Origin: an uncultured Bacteroidales bacterium
GTDB lineage: Bacteria > Bacteroidota > Bacteroidia > Bacteroidales > UBA932
Reading direction: 5' to 3'
Assembly: GCA_944322565.1 (NCBI GenBank)
Contig: CALUPG010000004.1
Coordinates: 62,001-126,000 of the forward strand
Length of the DNA stretch: 64,000 nucleotides
The notes below the pieces were generated by a model. That model was given only the letters and a program-made list of their open reading frames with translations, did no database searches and had not been told where the DNA came from. The position numbers and the translations under genes were made by a program. Positions 21,083 to 29,217 of the stretch are shown here, in pieces (position 1 is the first letter of the stretch; each line of letters begins with the position of its first letter).

Positions 21083-22459
21083 ATGAAAAGAATATTGTCT
21101 GTCATTGCCGCAGCGGCAATTGCCTGCCCTGCATTTGCCGCAGGCGCAGAAGAGACCGCGGTTCCTGAAAAAACTCCTGGCATGGGGACCCGTGTAAAGG
21201 AGGAACTTAAAAACCATTTCAGCCTCTACGGCTTCATAAGGAACTATTTCGCATTTGATTCGCGCGAGAGTGCATCCGGCACGGGAAACCTGTTCTATTA
21301 TCTTCCGTTTGACAGGGAACTTGACAGTAACGGGGAAGACCTGAATGCCACGCCTTCGTTCAGGTTTCTGTCCATCACTTCTCGCGTGGGACTTGATGTC
21401 AAGGGATACCGGGTAGGGGACATGGACATTTCCGCCAAAGTTGAGACGGATTTTTATGCCGGCCTCAACGGCTCCACCGGTACGGCTACACTCAGACTCA
21501 GGCAGGCATATATGAAACTCGGATGGAAAGACCTTCCGATGTGCGGAGACCATAAGGCGTCCGTGTCCCTGCTCATGGGACAGGCATGGCATCCCATGGC
21601 GGCAGACCAGCCGGATGTCATAAGCCTGGCCACCGGAGCCCCGTTCAATCCGTTCAACCGCAGCCCTCAGGTTACCATGGATGCAGGACTCGGGAAGCAT
21701 TTCACCTTGACAGCCGCCTTCATTTATCAGATGCAGTATGCTTCCGTCGGACCGGAAGGGGCTTCGGCCAATTATATGAAATACGGAATTCTTCCCGAGG
21801 CATATCTCGGACTTACTTACAAGACCGGAGGACTTCTTGCCAGAGCAGGTGCAAGTCTGCTCAGCATCAAGCCTTACAGAGAATATTCTGAGATTGCCGG
21901 AGTCTCGCAAAACATATACAGGGCATCAGGCAGGATGACAGCCGTTTCCCCGTATGTCTATCTTCAGTATAACTACAAGTCATTTGTTCTCAAGGCAAAG
22001 ACTGTCTATGGCAGTGCTGCGGACTTCCTCAATCAGGTCAGCGGATACGGGGTGACAGGCATTGACGGAAGCCATCATTACAGTTATGCGGCTACCCATA
22101 CAAGTTCTTCCTGGATTTCGTTGTCGGTAGGCAAGAAACTCCAGGGGATGCTCATGGCCGGCTACATCAACAATCTCGGAGCCACTGAAGACATGACACA
22201 ATACTGGTTCTTCAGCAAGGACGGCGGCAATTTCAAGAATCTCTCCCAGGCATACAGGATTGTCCCTGCTGTTGTCTGGAACATCGGCAAATTCACCCTC
22301 GGCCTTGAATATGAAATGACATCCGCCCAGTACGGCGACCATGTCCTGGCCAACGGCAAAGTGGCAGAGAACGGAGCTGCCATGCCCGACGGTACCGTGG
22401 CTGCACGCCACTGGGTCACCAACCACCGTGTGCAGCTGATGACCCGATTCAATTTCTGA
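21083..22459 (+). CDS. Outer-membrane beta-barrel porin paired with the DASS transporter
   Basis: 458 aa with a type I signal peptide (VIAAAAIACPAFAAGAEE). The mature part alternates polar and aromatic residues in short strands, e.g. FSLYGFIRNYFAFDS, GDMDISAKVETDFYAG and TLRLRQAYMKLGW, and ends in aromatic RVQLMTRFNF, the usual BAM signal. The overall pattern resembles DcaP-like porins. It would let the DASS substrate cross the outer membrane. Cotranscription with the transporter is indicated by the 17-bp gap and a terminator only after this gene. Confidence 0.75.
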   Translation: MKRILSVIAAAAIACPAFAAGAEETAVPEKTPGMGTRVKEELKNHFSLYGFIRNYFAFDSRESASGTGNLFYYLPFDRELDSNGEDLNATPSFRFLSITSRVGLDVKGYRVGDMDISAKVETDFYAGLNGSTGTATLRLRQAYMKLGWKDLPMCGDHKASVSLLMGQAWHPMAADQPDVISLATGAPFNPFNRSPQVTMDAGLGKHFTLTAAFIYQMQYASVGPEGASANYMKYGILPEAYLGLTYKTGGLLARAGASLLSIKPYREYSEIAGVSQNIYRASGRMTAVSPYVYLQYNYKSFVLKAKTVYGSAADFLNQVSGYGVTGIDGSHHYSYAATHTSSSWISLSVGKKLQGMLMAGYINNLGATEDMTQYWFFSKDGGNFKNLSQAYRIVPAVVWNIGKFTLGLEYEMTSAQYGDHVLANGKVAENGAAMPDGTVAARHWVTNHRVQLMTRFNF

Positions 22460-22518
22460 TGCAGACGCAGTATTTCTGACTTTTCAAAGCACCGTTGCAG
22501 TCTGCCTTGGATGATAGA

Positions 22519-22551
22519 AAGGACCGGCCCTCAAGTGAGGAACCGGTCCTT
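22519..22551. terminator. Bidirectional terminator between porin and glyA
   Basis: Arms AAGGACCGG and CCGGTCCTT with a second inner pair CCTCA/TGAGG. It lies between convergent stops. On the minus strand it is followed by TTTCTATC, on the plus strand by GCATTTTGT. Confidence 0.75.
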
Positions 22552-22596
22552 GCATTTTGTCTCAGCAGTTTGTCCGCCTGCTATGACTTACATCCT

Positions 22597-23925
22597 TCAA
22601 TATCTGTTCAGAGGCATTCCTGTGACCTTCATCCTCACCTGACGGCGTACTGAAGCCAATACCTCCTCATATTCTTCCTTTCCTTCCTCTGTCTTTCCAG
22701 CAATCAGGTCAAGATGAGAGGAAGCGTTGCTTAATACGGTATCTATAAGGTTAACTATAGTCTCCATGTCTTTCTCCACGAAGCCGCGGGAAGTTATGGC
22801 AGGTGTGCCGATTCTGATTCCGGAAGTCTGGAAAGGTGAGCGGCTGTCGAAAGGCACCATATTCTTGTTGATGGTGATGTCGGCCTTTCCGAGTTCTTTT
22901 TCTGCCATTTTCCCGGTCAGTTCCGGGAATTTTGTCCTCAGGTCAATGAGCATCAGATGGTTGTCCGTGCCTCCCGAAACTATCTTGTATCCTTTTTCTG
23001 CAAATGATTCTGCCATGGCGGAGGCGTTTGCAAGCACCTGTTTCTGATATTCTATGAATTCCGGCTGGAGCGCCTCATAGAATGATACGGCCTTTGCCGC
23101 GATGCAATGCTCGAGCGGCCCTCCCTGTACTCCCGGGAAAACGCTGGAATTCAGTATCTGAGACATTTTCTTGATGACACCTTTCGGGGTGGTGAGCCCC
23201 CACGGATTGTCGAAATCCTTGCCCATCAGGATGATGCCTCCTCTCGGCCCCCTTAGTGTCTTGTGGGTCGTCGAAGTCACGATGTGTGCATATTTCACAG
23301 GGTTGCTTAGCAGGCCTGCGGCTATTATGCCGGCAGTGTGGGCCATGTCCACCATGAGGATTGCTCCTACCTTGTCGGCTATTTCTCTCATTCTGGCCCA
23401 GTTCCATTCCCTTGAGTATGCGGATGCACCGCCGATGATGAGCTTCGGTCTGTGCTCAAGGGCAAGTTTTTCCATCTGATTGTAGTCAACGAGACCGGTC
23501 ACTTCATCAAGTCCGTATGAGACTGCATGATAGAGAATGCCTGACATGTTGACCGGAGAACCGTGTGTGAGATGTCCGCCGTGTGCGAGGTCAAGTCCCA
23601 TGAATGTGTCTCCCGGCTTCAGGCATGCCATCATGACGGCCATATTGGCCTGCGCCCCGGAATGAGGCTGCACATTGGCGTATTCGGCGTCGAAGAGACG
23701 GCATATGCGCTCAATGGCGAGCTGTTCTATCTGGTCAATCACCTCACATCCCCCGTAGTACCTTGCACCGGGGTATCCTTCCGCATATTTGTTGGTGCAG
23801 ATGGAGCCTAATGCCTCCAGCACCTGGTCGCTGACATAGTTTTCGGAGGCGATGAGTTCAATGCCCATCGTCTGTCTTTCTTCCTCTTTCTTAATCAGAT
23901 TGAAAATCTGCAGATCCTGTTTCAT
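22597..23925 (-). CDS. glyA: Serine hydroxymethyltransferase
   Basis: 442 aa. It converts serine and tetrahydrofolate to glycine and methylene-tetrahydrofolate with PLP. Conserved segments are [79 protein letters not shown] and [13 protein letters not shown] with the PLP Lys at residue 222. A slightly extended C-terminus runs past the family core. The start at 23925 lies about 19 nt after a TACATTTG box. It is divergent from the SpoU gene at 23998. Confidence 0.97.
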   Translation of the reverse strand: MKQDLQIFNLIKKEEERQTMGIELIASENYVSDQVLEALGSICTNKYAEGYPGARYYGGCEVIDQIEQLAIERICRLFDAEYANVQPHSGAQANMAVMMACLKPGDTFMGLDLAHGGHLTHGSPVNMSGILYHAVSYGLDEVTGLVDYNQMEKLALEHRPKLIIGGASAYSREWNWARMREIADKVGAILMVDMAHTAGIIAAGLLSNPVKYAHIVTSTTHKTLRGPRGGIILMGKDFDNPWGLTTPKGVIKKMSQILNSSVFPGVQGGPLEHCIAAKAVSFYEALQPEFIEYQKQVLANASAMAESFAEKGYKIVSGGTDNHLMLIDLRTKFPELTGKMAEKELGKADITINKNMVPFDSRSPFQTSGIRIGTPAITSRGFVEKDMETIVNLIDTVLSNASSHLDLIAGKTEEGKEEYEEVLASVRRQVRMKVTGMPLNRY

Positions 23926-23943
23926 CGCAAATGAATTTAGCGC

Positions 23944-23951
23944 ACAAATGT
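23944..23951 (-). promoter_or_regulatory. -7 box for glyA
   Basis: Reads TACATTTG on the minus strand. It faces away from the TACCTTTG box at 23972 in a 72-bp divergent gap. Confidence 0.7.
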
Positions 23952-23971
23952 ACTCAAAATTTTATTTTTCT

Positions 23972-23979
23972 TACCTTTG
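23972..23979 (+). promoter_or_regulatory. -7 box for the 23998 methyltransferase
   Basis: Reads TACCTTTG, with the ATG at 23998. The leader would be about 12 nt. Confidence 0.7.
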
Positions 23980-23997
23980 TGTTGATAACTTTTTCAG

Positions 23998-24540
23998 ATG
24001 AACAGGAAACTTTTGAACATCGAACTGGGCCGCATCAGCCCTGAAGAATATAAATCGTCTATTCAATCCGGAATAGCAGTAGTGCTTGACAACATCCGCA
24101 GCGCACACAATGTCGGTTCTGCTTTCCGCACCAGCGATTCATTCAAGATTGACAAGGTCTGCCTGTGCGGCATCTGCGCTGTCCCGCCTTCCGCTGAAAT
24201 CCATAAATCCGCCCTCGGCGCGGAATTCAGCGTCCCGTGGGAACATTATGACGATACCCTTGACGCCATCAGTCGCCTTCGGGCCGAAGGCTATGTCATT
24301 GTGAGCGTGGAGCAGACCTCGGATTCCGTGAAACTTGACGAGTTCATTCCCGATTCCTCCGTAAGATATGCCCTTATATTCGGCAACGAAGTCTCCGGAG
24401 TCTCACAGCAGGCCGTCGACGCCTCAGACTTCTCGATTGAAATTCCCCAGTACGGAACGAAGCATTCCCTCAATGTGTCCGTATCCGTCGGCATCATTCT
24501 GTGGGCCTTCCACAGGCCTGTCTCCCATATTTCTGTCTGA
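23998..24540 (+). CDS. Small SpoU/TrmH-family RNA methyltransferase
   Basis: 180 aa, a SPOUT domain with only a short N-terminal lead. Motif 1 is AVVLDNIRSAHNVGSAFRTSDSF, motif 2 LIFGNEVSGVSQQAVD, motif 3 IEIPQYGTKHSLNVSVSVGI. The conserved N and R of motif 1 and the NVS of motif 3 build the AdoMet knot and catalytic site. It would 2'-O-methylate a tRNA or rRNA ribose; the target is unknown. It is shorter and quite different from the SpoU gene at 2496, so the two are not recent duplicates. A multi-hairpin repeat follows the stop. Confidence 0.88.
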   Translation: MNRKLLNIELGRISPEEYKSSIQSGIAVVLDNIRSAHNVGSAFRTSDSFKIDKVCLCGICAVPPSAEIHKSALGAEFSVPWEHYDDTLDAISRLRAEGYVIVSVEQTSDSVKLDEFIPDSSVRYALIFGNEVSGVSQQAVDASDFSIEIPQYGTKHSLNVSVSVGIILWAFHRPVSHISV

Positions 24541-24577
24541 TGATGCTAATGTGAGTTGTACCAGTCGGTTCAGAGCC

Positions 24578-24721
24578 GCGCCCGTTGGAATGTATTTTGT
24601 GGCTCCATCGGGCACGATTTTACGGCATTTTCACGCCCGGTGGCATTTTCAAAATGCCGTCGGGCGCACTTTGTCGGGAAAATCACGGCCGGTGGACAAC
24701 ATTTCATATCTCCACCGGCCG
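24578..24721. repeat. Multi-hairpin intergenic repeat, copy A
   Basis: Three consecutive stem-loops. Hairpin 1 (24578-24615): arms GCGCCCGTTGGA/TCCATCGGGCAC, 14-nt loop atgtattttgtggc. Hairpin 2 (24634-24666): CGCCCGGTGGCATTTT, C, AAAATGCCGTCGGGCG. Hairpin 3 (24686-24721): CGGCCGGTGGA/TCCACCGGCCG with a 14-nt loop. It lies between the 23998 methyltransferase and a DUF4491 gene and holds no credible gene. Copies B, C and D share the order and spacing. Confidence 0.9.
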
Positions 24722-24750
24722 CGGCAGAAAGAAATACCGGCGAAAATGTC

Positions 24751-24758
24751 TACCTTTG
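24751..24758 (+). promoter_or_regulatory. -7 box for the DUF4491 gene
   Basis: Reads TACCTTTG, 22 nt before the ATG at 24780. It fixes that start against a longer upstream frame which runs through repeat A. Confidence 0.7.
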
Positions 24759-24779
24759 TGCTCCAAGGTCAGTCATAAT

Positions 24780-25067
24780 ATGAATTACACGGGCATTATC
24801 ATCGGCTTAGGCACTTTTTTGATCATCGGAATCTTCCATCCCATAGTCATCAAGGCTGAATATTATTTCGGGAAGCGTTGCTGGTGGGCTTTTCTGCTGG
24901 TCGGCGCAGCTGCGGCGGCAGGTTCGCTCTTTATCTGCAACATCATCGTCTCCACTCTTGTCGGGGTGGTCGCTTTCTCCTGTTTCTGGTCCATCCTGGA
25001 ACTGTATGAACAGGAGAAGCGGGTCGCCAGAGGCTGGTTTCCGCGCAACCCGAAGCGGAAGCGGTAG
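24780..25067 (+). CDS. DUF4491-family small membrane protein
   Basis: 95 aa. Three hydrophobic segments (residues 4-20, 32-50 and 53-70) and a very basic tail EKRVARGWFPRNPKRKR. The whole layout, including the YYFGKRCWWAFLL centre and the GWFPRNPKRK end, matches the small Bacteroidota family DUF4491 of unknown function. The start at 24780 is set by the -7 box 22 nt upstream. The gene is flanked by repeat A on the left and runs convergently into the AraC regulator with a 17-bp gap. No function is proposed. Confidence 0.75.
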   Translation: MNYTGIIIGLGTFLIIGIFHPIVIKAEYYFGKRCWWAFLLVGAAAAAGSLFICNIIVSTLVGVVAFSCFWSILELYEQEKRVARGWFPRNPKRKR

Positions 25068-25084
25068 AGTCATGTCTCGGCGTA

Positions 25085-25981
25085 TCAATTCTTTGTCCGA
25101 TATTCTTTCGGCGTGCAACCGACTTCCTTTTTGAAGAAGCGCTGGAAATGCTGCGGGTACTGGAAGCCGAGCATGTCGGCAATCTGCTTAATGCTTGCGT
25201 CCGGCTCGAACAGGGCGTTCTTGGCCATTTCAATGATTTTCAGATGTATGAGTTCCCGTGCCGTCTTTCCGGTCTCTGCCTTTACCAAGTCTCCGAAATA
25301 GTTGGGGGACAGGCATATCTTGTCTGCAAAATATTTCACCGTAGGCAATCCGTGCTGCTCGGGCATGCCTGACTCCCAATATTCGTCCAGCAGCTGTTCA
25401 AAACGGACAAGGACATTGCTGTTCAATTCTTCGCGGGTAATGAACTGCCGTTCATAGAAACGCATGCAATAATTGAGCAGCACTTCGATGTTCGAGATAA
25501 TCAGGGGCTTGGAGAACTTGTCAATCGGATGCTTCAGTTCATTGGCTATCTTGGACATATAGTCCTGTATGACCATGCGCTCATCCTCTGACAGATGCAG
25601 GGCCTCATTGGAAGCATACGAGAAGAAGGTATATTGTCTTATCTTCTGTGCCAGGGGAGTACGGTGCAGGAAGTCCGGATGGAACAGCAGCGCATCGGCC
25701 TCCGGCGCAGGCCCCTCCTCTATGCGGTGAATCTCGACTGTCTGTCCTGGCGCAAAGCATACCACCGTCTCGTCGTCGTAGTCATATTTCGTCTTACCGT
25801 AATTGATGGTGCATCCCACTGTCTTTTTCAGAAAGAGGGCATAGAATCCGAAAGTCATCCTGTGTGCATCCGGCTGGTTCTCCAAGCCGTTGAAATGCGC
25901 GACGCTGACCAGCGGATGCTGTGTCCGGAATCCGAAAAACCTGTTGTACTGTTCTATTGTGTCTGCTTTTATGATTTCCAT
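25085..25981 (-). CDS. AraC-family transcriptional regulator
   Basis: 298 aa from the ATG at 25981. ATGs at 26011 and 25996 fall in or beside the promoter. The N-terminal part (about 1-180) is a cupin-like sensor with CFAPGQTVEIHRIEEGP. The C-terminal 100 residues are the paired helix-turn-helix: LSPNYFGDLVKAETGKTARE and KQIADMLGFQYPQHFQRFFK, then GCTPKEYR. It lies just downstream of, and reads with, the CMD-protein operon, yet has its own -7 box, so it probably regulates that operon. The effector is unknown. Confidence 0.9.
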   Translation of the reverse strand: MEIIKADTIEQYNRFFGFRTQHPLVSVAHFNGLENQPDAHRMTFGFYALFLKKTVGCTINYGKTKYDYDDETVVCFAPGQTVEIHRIEEGPAPEADALLFHPDFLHRTPLAQKIRQYTFFSYASNEALHLSEDERMVIQDYMSKIANELKHPIDKFSKPLIISNIEVLLNYCMRFYERQFITREELNSNVLVRFEQLLDEYWESGMPEQHGLPTVKYFADKICLSPNYFGDLVKAETGKTARELIHLKIIEMAKNALFEPDASIKQIADMLGFQYPQHFQRFFKKEVGCTPKEYRTKN

Positions 25982-26008
25982 GTTCCTGCCTGTCATCTGA
26001 TGATAATG

Positions 26009-26016
26009 CAAAAATA
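26009..26016 (-). promoter_or_regulatory. -7 box for the AraC regulator
   Basis: Reads TATTTTTG on the minus strand within the 48-bp gap after the CMD gene; the ATG is at 25981. Confidence 0.6.
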
Positions 26017-26029
26017 AACTTTTTTAATG

Positions 26030-26863
26030 TTACTTGGCATATTCCTCCTTGATGATGCGCAACGCCTTGATGGCGGCAGGGAAGCCTATGTAGGGCAGGC
26101 ACTGGATGACGGCTGCTGTCAATGTTTCTGGCGAGTTGCCGGCGTTGATGTTGCCGTGATAATGCGAGTGAAGCTGGCTTTCGGCTTCCAAGGTGGCCAG
26201 TACGCAATAGCCGAGCAGTTCGCGTGTCTGTAAATCTATTGCGCCACGGCTGTATATTTCGCCGAAGAGGTAGTCCGTAAGGAACTGTTCCACATCTGCT
26301 CCCAAGTCGCCGGGCAGACCTTCCATTACCGAAGCGATGCCGCCTGGATATTGCTTGTCCTGAATGGCTTTGCCCGTCTCATGGCGTGTTTCCTCTGTCA
26401 CCGTGCCTTGCTTTTCCAACGGCAGTGAGATGCCATGCTCCTTGAACACCTCATTCACCGTAGAGACTGCATTCAGCATCTTTGGAAAGCCGATGAACGG
26501 GGCGGTGAGGTACATCACCTCGCGCAGTTCCTCGGGAGTAACACCCACATTGAGAGCTGCTCCGGCATGGGCTTTCAGTTGCGGCAGGGTCTGCATCGTG
26601 GCGAGAGTGATGCAGGTAATCATCTCACGCTGTTTCAGCGTCAGTCCGCCCGTCTGGAATACCTCGCCGAAGATGAACTTCTGAAGGATGTCCATCATTT
26701 CCGGGTCCGTGCCCTGTCCGGTCAGGGCTTCACCGCCGAACAGGGTGCGGTAATTCTGCTTGCATACTTCGATTCTACTCATATTGTCTGTCGTTTGTGC
26801 CATCGCGGACAGGCCTACAGCCAGCACGAGGGCGATTATACCTATTATCCTTTTCATTGTCAT
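26030..26863 (-). CDS. Secreted protein with two carboxymuconolactone-decarboxylase (CMD) domains
   Basis: 277 aa (275 if the second ATG at 26857 is used). The signal peptide IIALVLAVGLSAMAQ predicts export to the periplasm, uncommon for this fold. Two CMD/AhpD-like domains lie at about 45-135 (LTLKQREMITCITLATMQTL, PEELREVMYLTAPFIGFPKM) and 185-270 (IDLQTRELLGYCVLATLEA, PETLTAAVIQCLPYIGFPAA). The AhpD CxxC pair is absent, so a peroxidase role is not supported; CMD-type lactone or quinone chemistry is possible but unproven. It is last in an operon with an acetyltransferase and a 51-aa peptide, next to an AraC gene. Confidence 0.8.
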   Translation of the reverse strand: MTMKRIIGIIALVLAVGLSAMAQTTDNMSRIEVCKQNYRTLFGGEALTGQGTDPEMMDILQKFIFGEVFQTGGLTLKQREMITCITLATMQTLPQLKAHAGAALNVGVTPEELREVMYLTAPFIGFPKMLNAVSTVNEVFKEHGISLPLEKQGTVTEETRHETGKAIQDKQYPGGIASVMEGLPGDLGADVEQFLTDYLFGEIYSRGAIDLQTRELLGYCVLATLEAESQLHSHYHGNINAGNSPETLTAAVIQCLPYIGFPAAIKALRIIKEEYAK

Positions 26864-26887
26864 CTTGTTTTTATGTTTCCGTACATT

Positions 26888-27043
26888 TTAATCATTGACT
26901 TTTTCTGACAGTCCTTTAAGTATTTCTATTTCGTTCGGCTCCAGAGGTATGGCCGCCCTGACCGGTGCCGCGGCATTGGCAGGAATTATTCCTTGAATGT
27001 TAGTCATTGTTGCTGCCAATAATAAAAACAGTATCTTTTTCAT
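26888..27043 (-). CDS. 51-aa secreted peptide, unknown
   Basis: 51 aa from the ATG at 27043 to a TAA at 26888. It starts MKKILFLLLAATMTNIQG and has a probable signal-peptidase I site after PANA-A, leaving a mature peptide of about 25 residues (APVRAAIPLEPNEIEILKGL then SEKVND). It lies 12 bp after the acetyltransferase and 30 bp before the CMD gene on the same strand, so it is likely translated from the same message. It may be a genuine small secreted factor or the remnant 5' end of a longer gene. I do not recognise a family. Confidence 0.5.
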   Translation of the reverse strand: MKKILFLLLAATMTNIQGIIPANAAAPVRAAIPLEPNEIEILKGLSEKVND

Positions 27044-27055
27044 GTGTCGGGTATA

Positions 27056-27634
27056 TTATTCAATATTCGTCACTTCAATTTTCTTGATGATTTTGGCAGG
27101 GACTCCTCCAACCACCACATTGGCTGGCACATCTTTCGCCACCACGGCTCCGGCACCTACAACCGCATTGTCGCCGATGGTCACGCCTTGCAGGATAGTC
27201 GAGTTCGACCCGACCCACACATTCTTGCCCAATACTATCGGAGCCGGATAAGTATTCATGCGGTCTTCCGGAGACAGGCCATGGTTCAGCGTGGCGAACA
27301 CCACATTGTGCCCTATCTGGCATCCGTCGCCGATGACAACTCCGCCATGGTCCTGAAAATGACAGCAGGCATTGATGAAGACATTCTCTCCGACGGTGAT
27401 GTTCTTGCCGAAATCCGTATAGAACGGAGGAAAGACACGCAGCGATGAAGGCACATTGTAACCGAACAATTCCGACAGAAGCGCCCGCACTTCTGCCGGG
27501 GTATGATAAGCCGCATTCAGCCGGAATGTGATGCGGCGTGCGGCATCGCTCATCTCGTCCATAAAGATATGTATATCCTCGGTATCAAGAGCACTGCCTG
27601 TCTTCACATAGGCTTTGAATTCTTTGATTGTCAT
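27056..27634 (-). CDS. Sugar O-acetyltransferase (maltose/galactoside type, LbH)
   Basis: 192 aa from the ATG at 27634, set by the -7 box at 27655-27662. The N-terminal Mac-type helix pair (IHIFMDEMSDAARRITFRLN) is followed by left-handed beta-helix hexapeptides: FYTDFGKNITVGENVFINAC, GVVIGDGCQIGHNVVF, then the catalytic His of TLNHGLSPEDRM, and PIVLGKNVWVGSNSTILQGV, TIGDNAVVGAGAVVAKDVPA. It transfers acetyl from acetyl-CoA to a sugar or similar hydroxyl; the acceptor is unknown. It is the first gene of the operon with the 51-aa peptide and the CMD protein. Confidence 0.88.
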   Translation of the reverse strand: MTIKEFKAYVKTGSALDTEDIHIFMDEMSDAARRITFRLNAAYHTPAEVRALLSELFGYNVPSSLRVFPPFYTDFGKNITVGENVFINACCHFQDHGGVVIGDGCQIGHNVVFATLNHGLSPEDRMNTYPAPIVLGKNVWVGSNSTILQGVTIGDNAVVGAGAVVAKDVPANVVVGGVPAKIIKKIEVTNIE

Positions 27635-27654
27635 GCTGTTTTCTTCTTTTCGTG

Positions 27655-27662
27655 CAAAAGTA
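27655..27662 (-). promoter_or_regulatory. -7 box for the acetyltransferase-peptide-CMD operon
   Basis: Reads TACTTTTG on the minus strand, 20 nt before the ATG at 27634. Confidence 0.65.
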
Positions 27663-27753
27663 GCGGTATATGAACCAAAAGGGCGTACCAATTCCACGGA
27701 GGATTGTGACTGTTTTACGGATATATCGCCGGCCTTCTTTCACCACAGCAGCA

Positions 27754-28019
27754 CATGGTAAATCGGCAGCGCGCCCGGTGGAGCCTCAAAATGCTGTCCA
27801 TCGGGCGCGATTTTGCCGGATTTTCACGCCCGACGGCATTTTCAAAATGCCAACGGCCATACTTTTGCGGGGAAATCACGCCCGTTGGAGCCACTTTGTA
27901 CCTTCCAACGGGCGCGGCAGAACCGGCTTTTAGAGAGTTCGCCAACCATTTCAGACAATTATACATCTGTTCCCGCATGGAAAGACAAAAGGGATTCACT
28001 CCGCTGAGCAAATCCCTTT
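27754..28019. repeat. Multi-hairpin intergenic repeat, copy B (long form)
   Basis: Hairpin 1 (27771-27808): arms GCGCCCGGTGGA/TCCATCGGGCGC, loop gcctcaaaatgctg. Hairpin 2 (27827-27858) is centred on GGCATTTTCAAAATGCC. Hairpin 3 (27879-27914): CGCCCGTTGGA/TCCAACGGGCG. It then continues for about 100 bp absent from copies A and D and ends in hairpin 4, AAAGGGATT/AATCCCTTT (27988-28019). Copy C matches it nearly base for base over 266 bp. Small hairpins GTCCC-AAAA-GGGAC and GATTGC-GAA-GCAATC follow in 28057-28115. No gene is seen in 27663-28133. Confidence 0.92.
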
Positions 28020-28133
28020 GATTCATTGATTTAAGCAGTTTCTTCAACTTCTCAAGTCCCAAAAGGGACCGGAAGCTCCGAAGTACCCCACAGGGGTGAT
28101 TGCGAAGCAATCGGGAGTAAGATGCCGAAAAAA

Positions 28134-28472
28134 TCACTCATGTTCTAAAGACTGTATCAATGCTTTTATTTCCTTGTCAGTGATACTTTCTCTTTCTGAC
28201 TTGTCGTAGATAGTAAGCAATGTTATGTCAATATTCTCTTCAATTACTGATAACAGGTATGTTATAACTCTTGCTCCTCCACTTTTACCTTTCCCTTTGC
28301 TTTTGATGCTCATCCTTACTTTCCTTGCACCACCTCCGAGGTCTGTTCCAGCATAAGGATTTTGTTTGAGCTCATCCCTCAGCACTTCCAAATCATCTGC
28401 AATGGACTTGTACTTCTTTGCCAGATGTTTCAACTGTTTCAGAAATTCAGGAGAATAGGAAATCTGTACCAT
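28134..28472 (-). CDS. RelE/ParE-superfamily toxin of a type II toxin-antitoxin pair
   Basis: 112 aa. The sequence starts MVQISYSPEFLKQLKHLAKK, a typical RelE-fold first strand and helix, and ends ITLLTIYDKSERESITDKEI, where RelE-like toxins carry the last strands and a catalytic Tyr/Lys/Arg cluster. A basic middle (RKVRMSIKSKGKGKSGGARV) fits RNA binding. It begins 2 bp after the antitoxin stop on the same strand, the usual antitoxin-first order. It probably cleaves mRNA on the ribosome, by family analogy. The module is bracketed by repeats B and C. Confidence 0.82.
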   Translation of the reverse strand: MVQISYSPEFLKQLKHLAKKYKSIADDLEVLRDELKQNPYAGTDLGGGARKVRMSIKSKGKGKSGGARVITYLLSVIEENIDITLLTIYDKSERESITDKEIKALIQSLEHE

Positions 28473-28474
28473 AC

Positions 28475-28717
28475 TTATTCCGCTGATTTGAGTTCTTCAA
28501 TAAGGTTGTCAAGGTCTGGAAGTTTCTTGCCTTTTCTCTGCGCTTCCATAACCTCCCTATATCCTGTCTCAATGCTATTCAGTATAGCCTGTTTCTCATC
28601 CTTTGCCGACGGCTTTCTTGTTGACTTTTCTATGGAGACACCTTTTATCTGTCCAAGTACCTTTTTGAGGCTTGGAATAATGTCCGGATTCTCTACATTT
28701 ATAACAAGTTGTGTCAT
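28475..28717 (-). CDS. Antitoxin partner (DUF2683-like)
   Basis: 80 aa. It starts MTQLVINVENPDIIPSLKKV, like the short Bacteroidota antitoxins of the DUF2683 type, and has a charged helical second half (KDEKQAILNSIETGYREVME, KLPDLDNLIEELKSAE) that would wrap the toxin. A good Shine-Dalgarno AGGAG lies ahead of the ATG at 28717, and a TATATTTG -7 box is 18 nt upstream. Position directly before a RelE-like gene supports the role. The family name is tentative. Confidence 0.75.
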   Translation of the reverse strand: MTQLVINVENPDIIPSLKKVLGQIKGVSIEKSTRKPSAKDEKQAILNSIETGYREVMEAQRKGKKLPDLDNLIEELKSAE

Positions 28718-28735
28718 GACTTAACTCCTTTCTGA

Positions 28736-28743
28736 CAAATATA
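28736..28743 (-). promoter_or_regulatory. -7 box for the toxin-antitoxin pair
   Basis: Reads TATATTTG on the minus strand, followed by AAAGGAGT and the antitoxin ATG. Confidence 0.7.
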
Positions 28744-28950
28744 GCAACATTTATCCGGCAAGTCAAAATATCTTAATGATGCATAAGAAAAAAGATGTAT
28801 TCACCTCTCCTTGAATAAATTCAAAAATATAACCTTGAAATATTTTCAAGAACAGCAACGTGCATAGAACATGTATATGATGCCCATTCCCCCCCCCGAG
28901 ACTGAGGGTCAATGGCAGATGGCAATGTAACGCCGGAAGAGTCTTGTCTC
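28744..28950. other. AT-rich spacer between TA promoter and repeat C
   Basis: No gene. It contains a small hairpin CTTGAAA/TTTCAAG (28833-28849) and a run of nine C at 28889-28897. The low GC contrasts with both flanking repeats. Confidence 0.5.
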
Positions 28951-29217
28951 CATGGTAAATCGCCAGCGCGCCCGATGGACAGCATTTTGAGGCTCCATCG
29001 GGCGCGATTTTGCCGGATTTTCACGCCCGACGGCATTTTCAAAATGCCAACGGCCACACTTTTGCATGAAAATCGCGCCTGTTGGAGCCACTCTGTACCT
29101 TCCAACGGGCGCGGCAGAACCGGCTTTTAGAGAGTTCGCCAACCATTTCTGACAATTATACATCTGTTCCCGCATGGAAAGCCAAAAGGGATTCACTCCG
29201 ATGAGCAAATCCCTTTT
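28951..29217. repeat. Multi-hairpin intergenic repeat, copy C (long form)
   Basis: Same layout and orientation as copy B. Hairpin 1 (28968-29005) has a perfect stem GCGCCCGATGGA/TCCATCGGGCGC, but its 14-nt loop cagcattttgaggc is the exact reverse complement of the copy B loop. Hairpin 2 is at 29024-29055, hairpin 3 at 29075-29113 (arm mismatch CCTGTTGGA), hairpin 4 (AAAGGGATT/AATCCCTTT) ends at 29217. It lies downstream of the ppdK stop. Confidence 0.92.

Noticed and set aside
28889..28897. Nine-C run as a phase-variation switch
   Set aside because: It is not inside a gene or between promoter elements; it may also be a sequencing length error.
24578..29217. Could the regular hairpins be a CRISPR array?
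   Set aside because: Copies are kilobases apart, internal units are palindromic and separated by conserved rather than unique sequence, and no cas genes are present.
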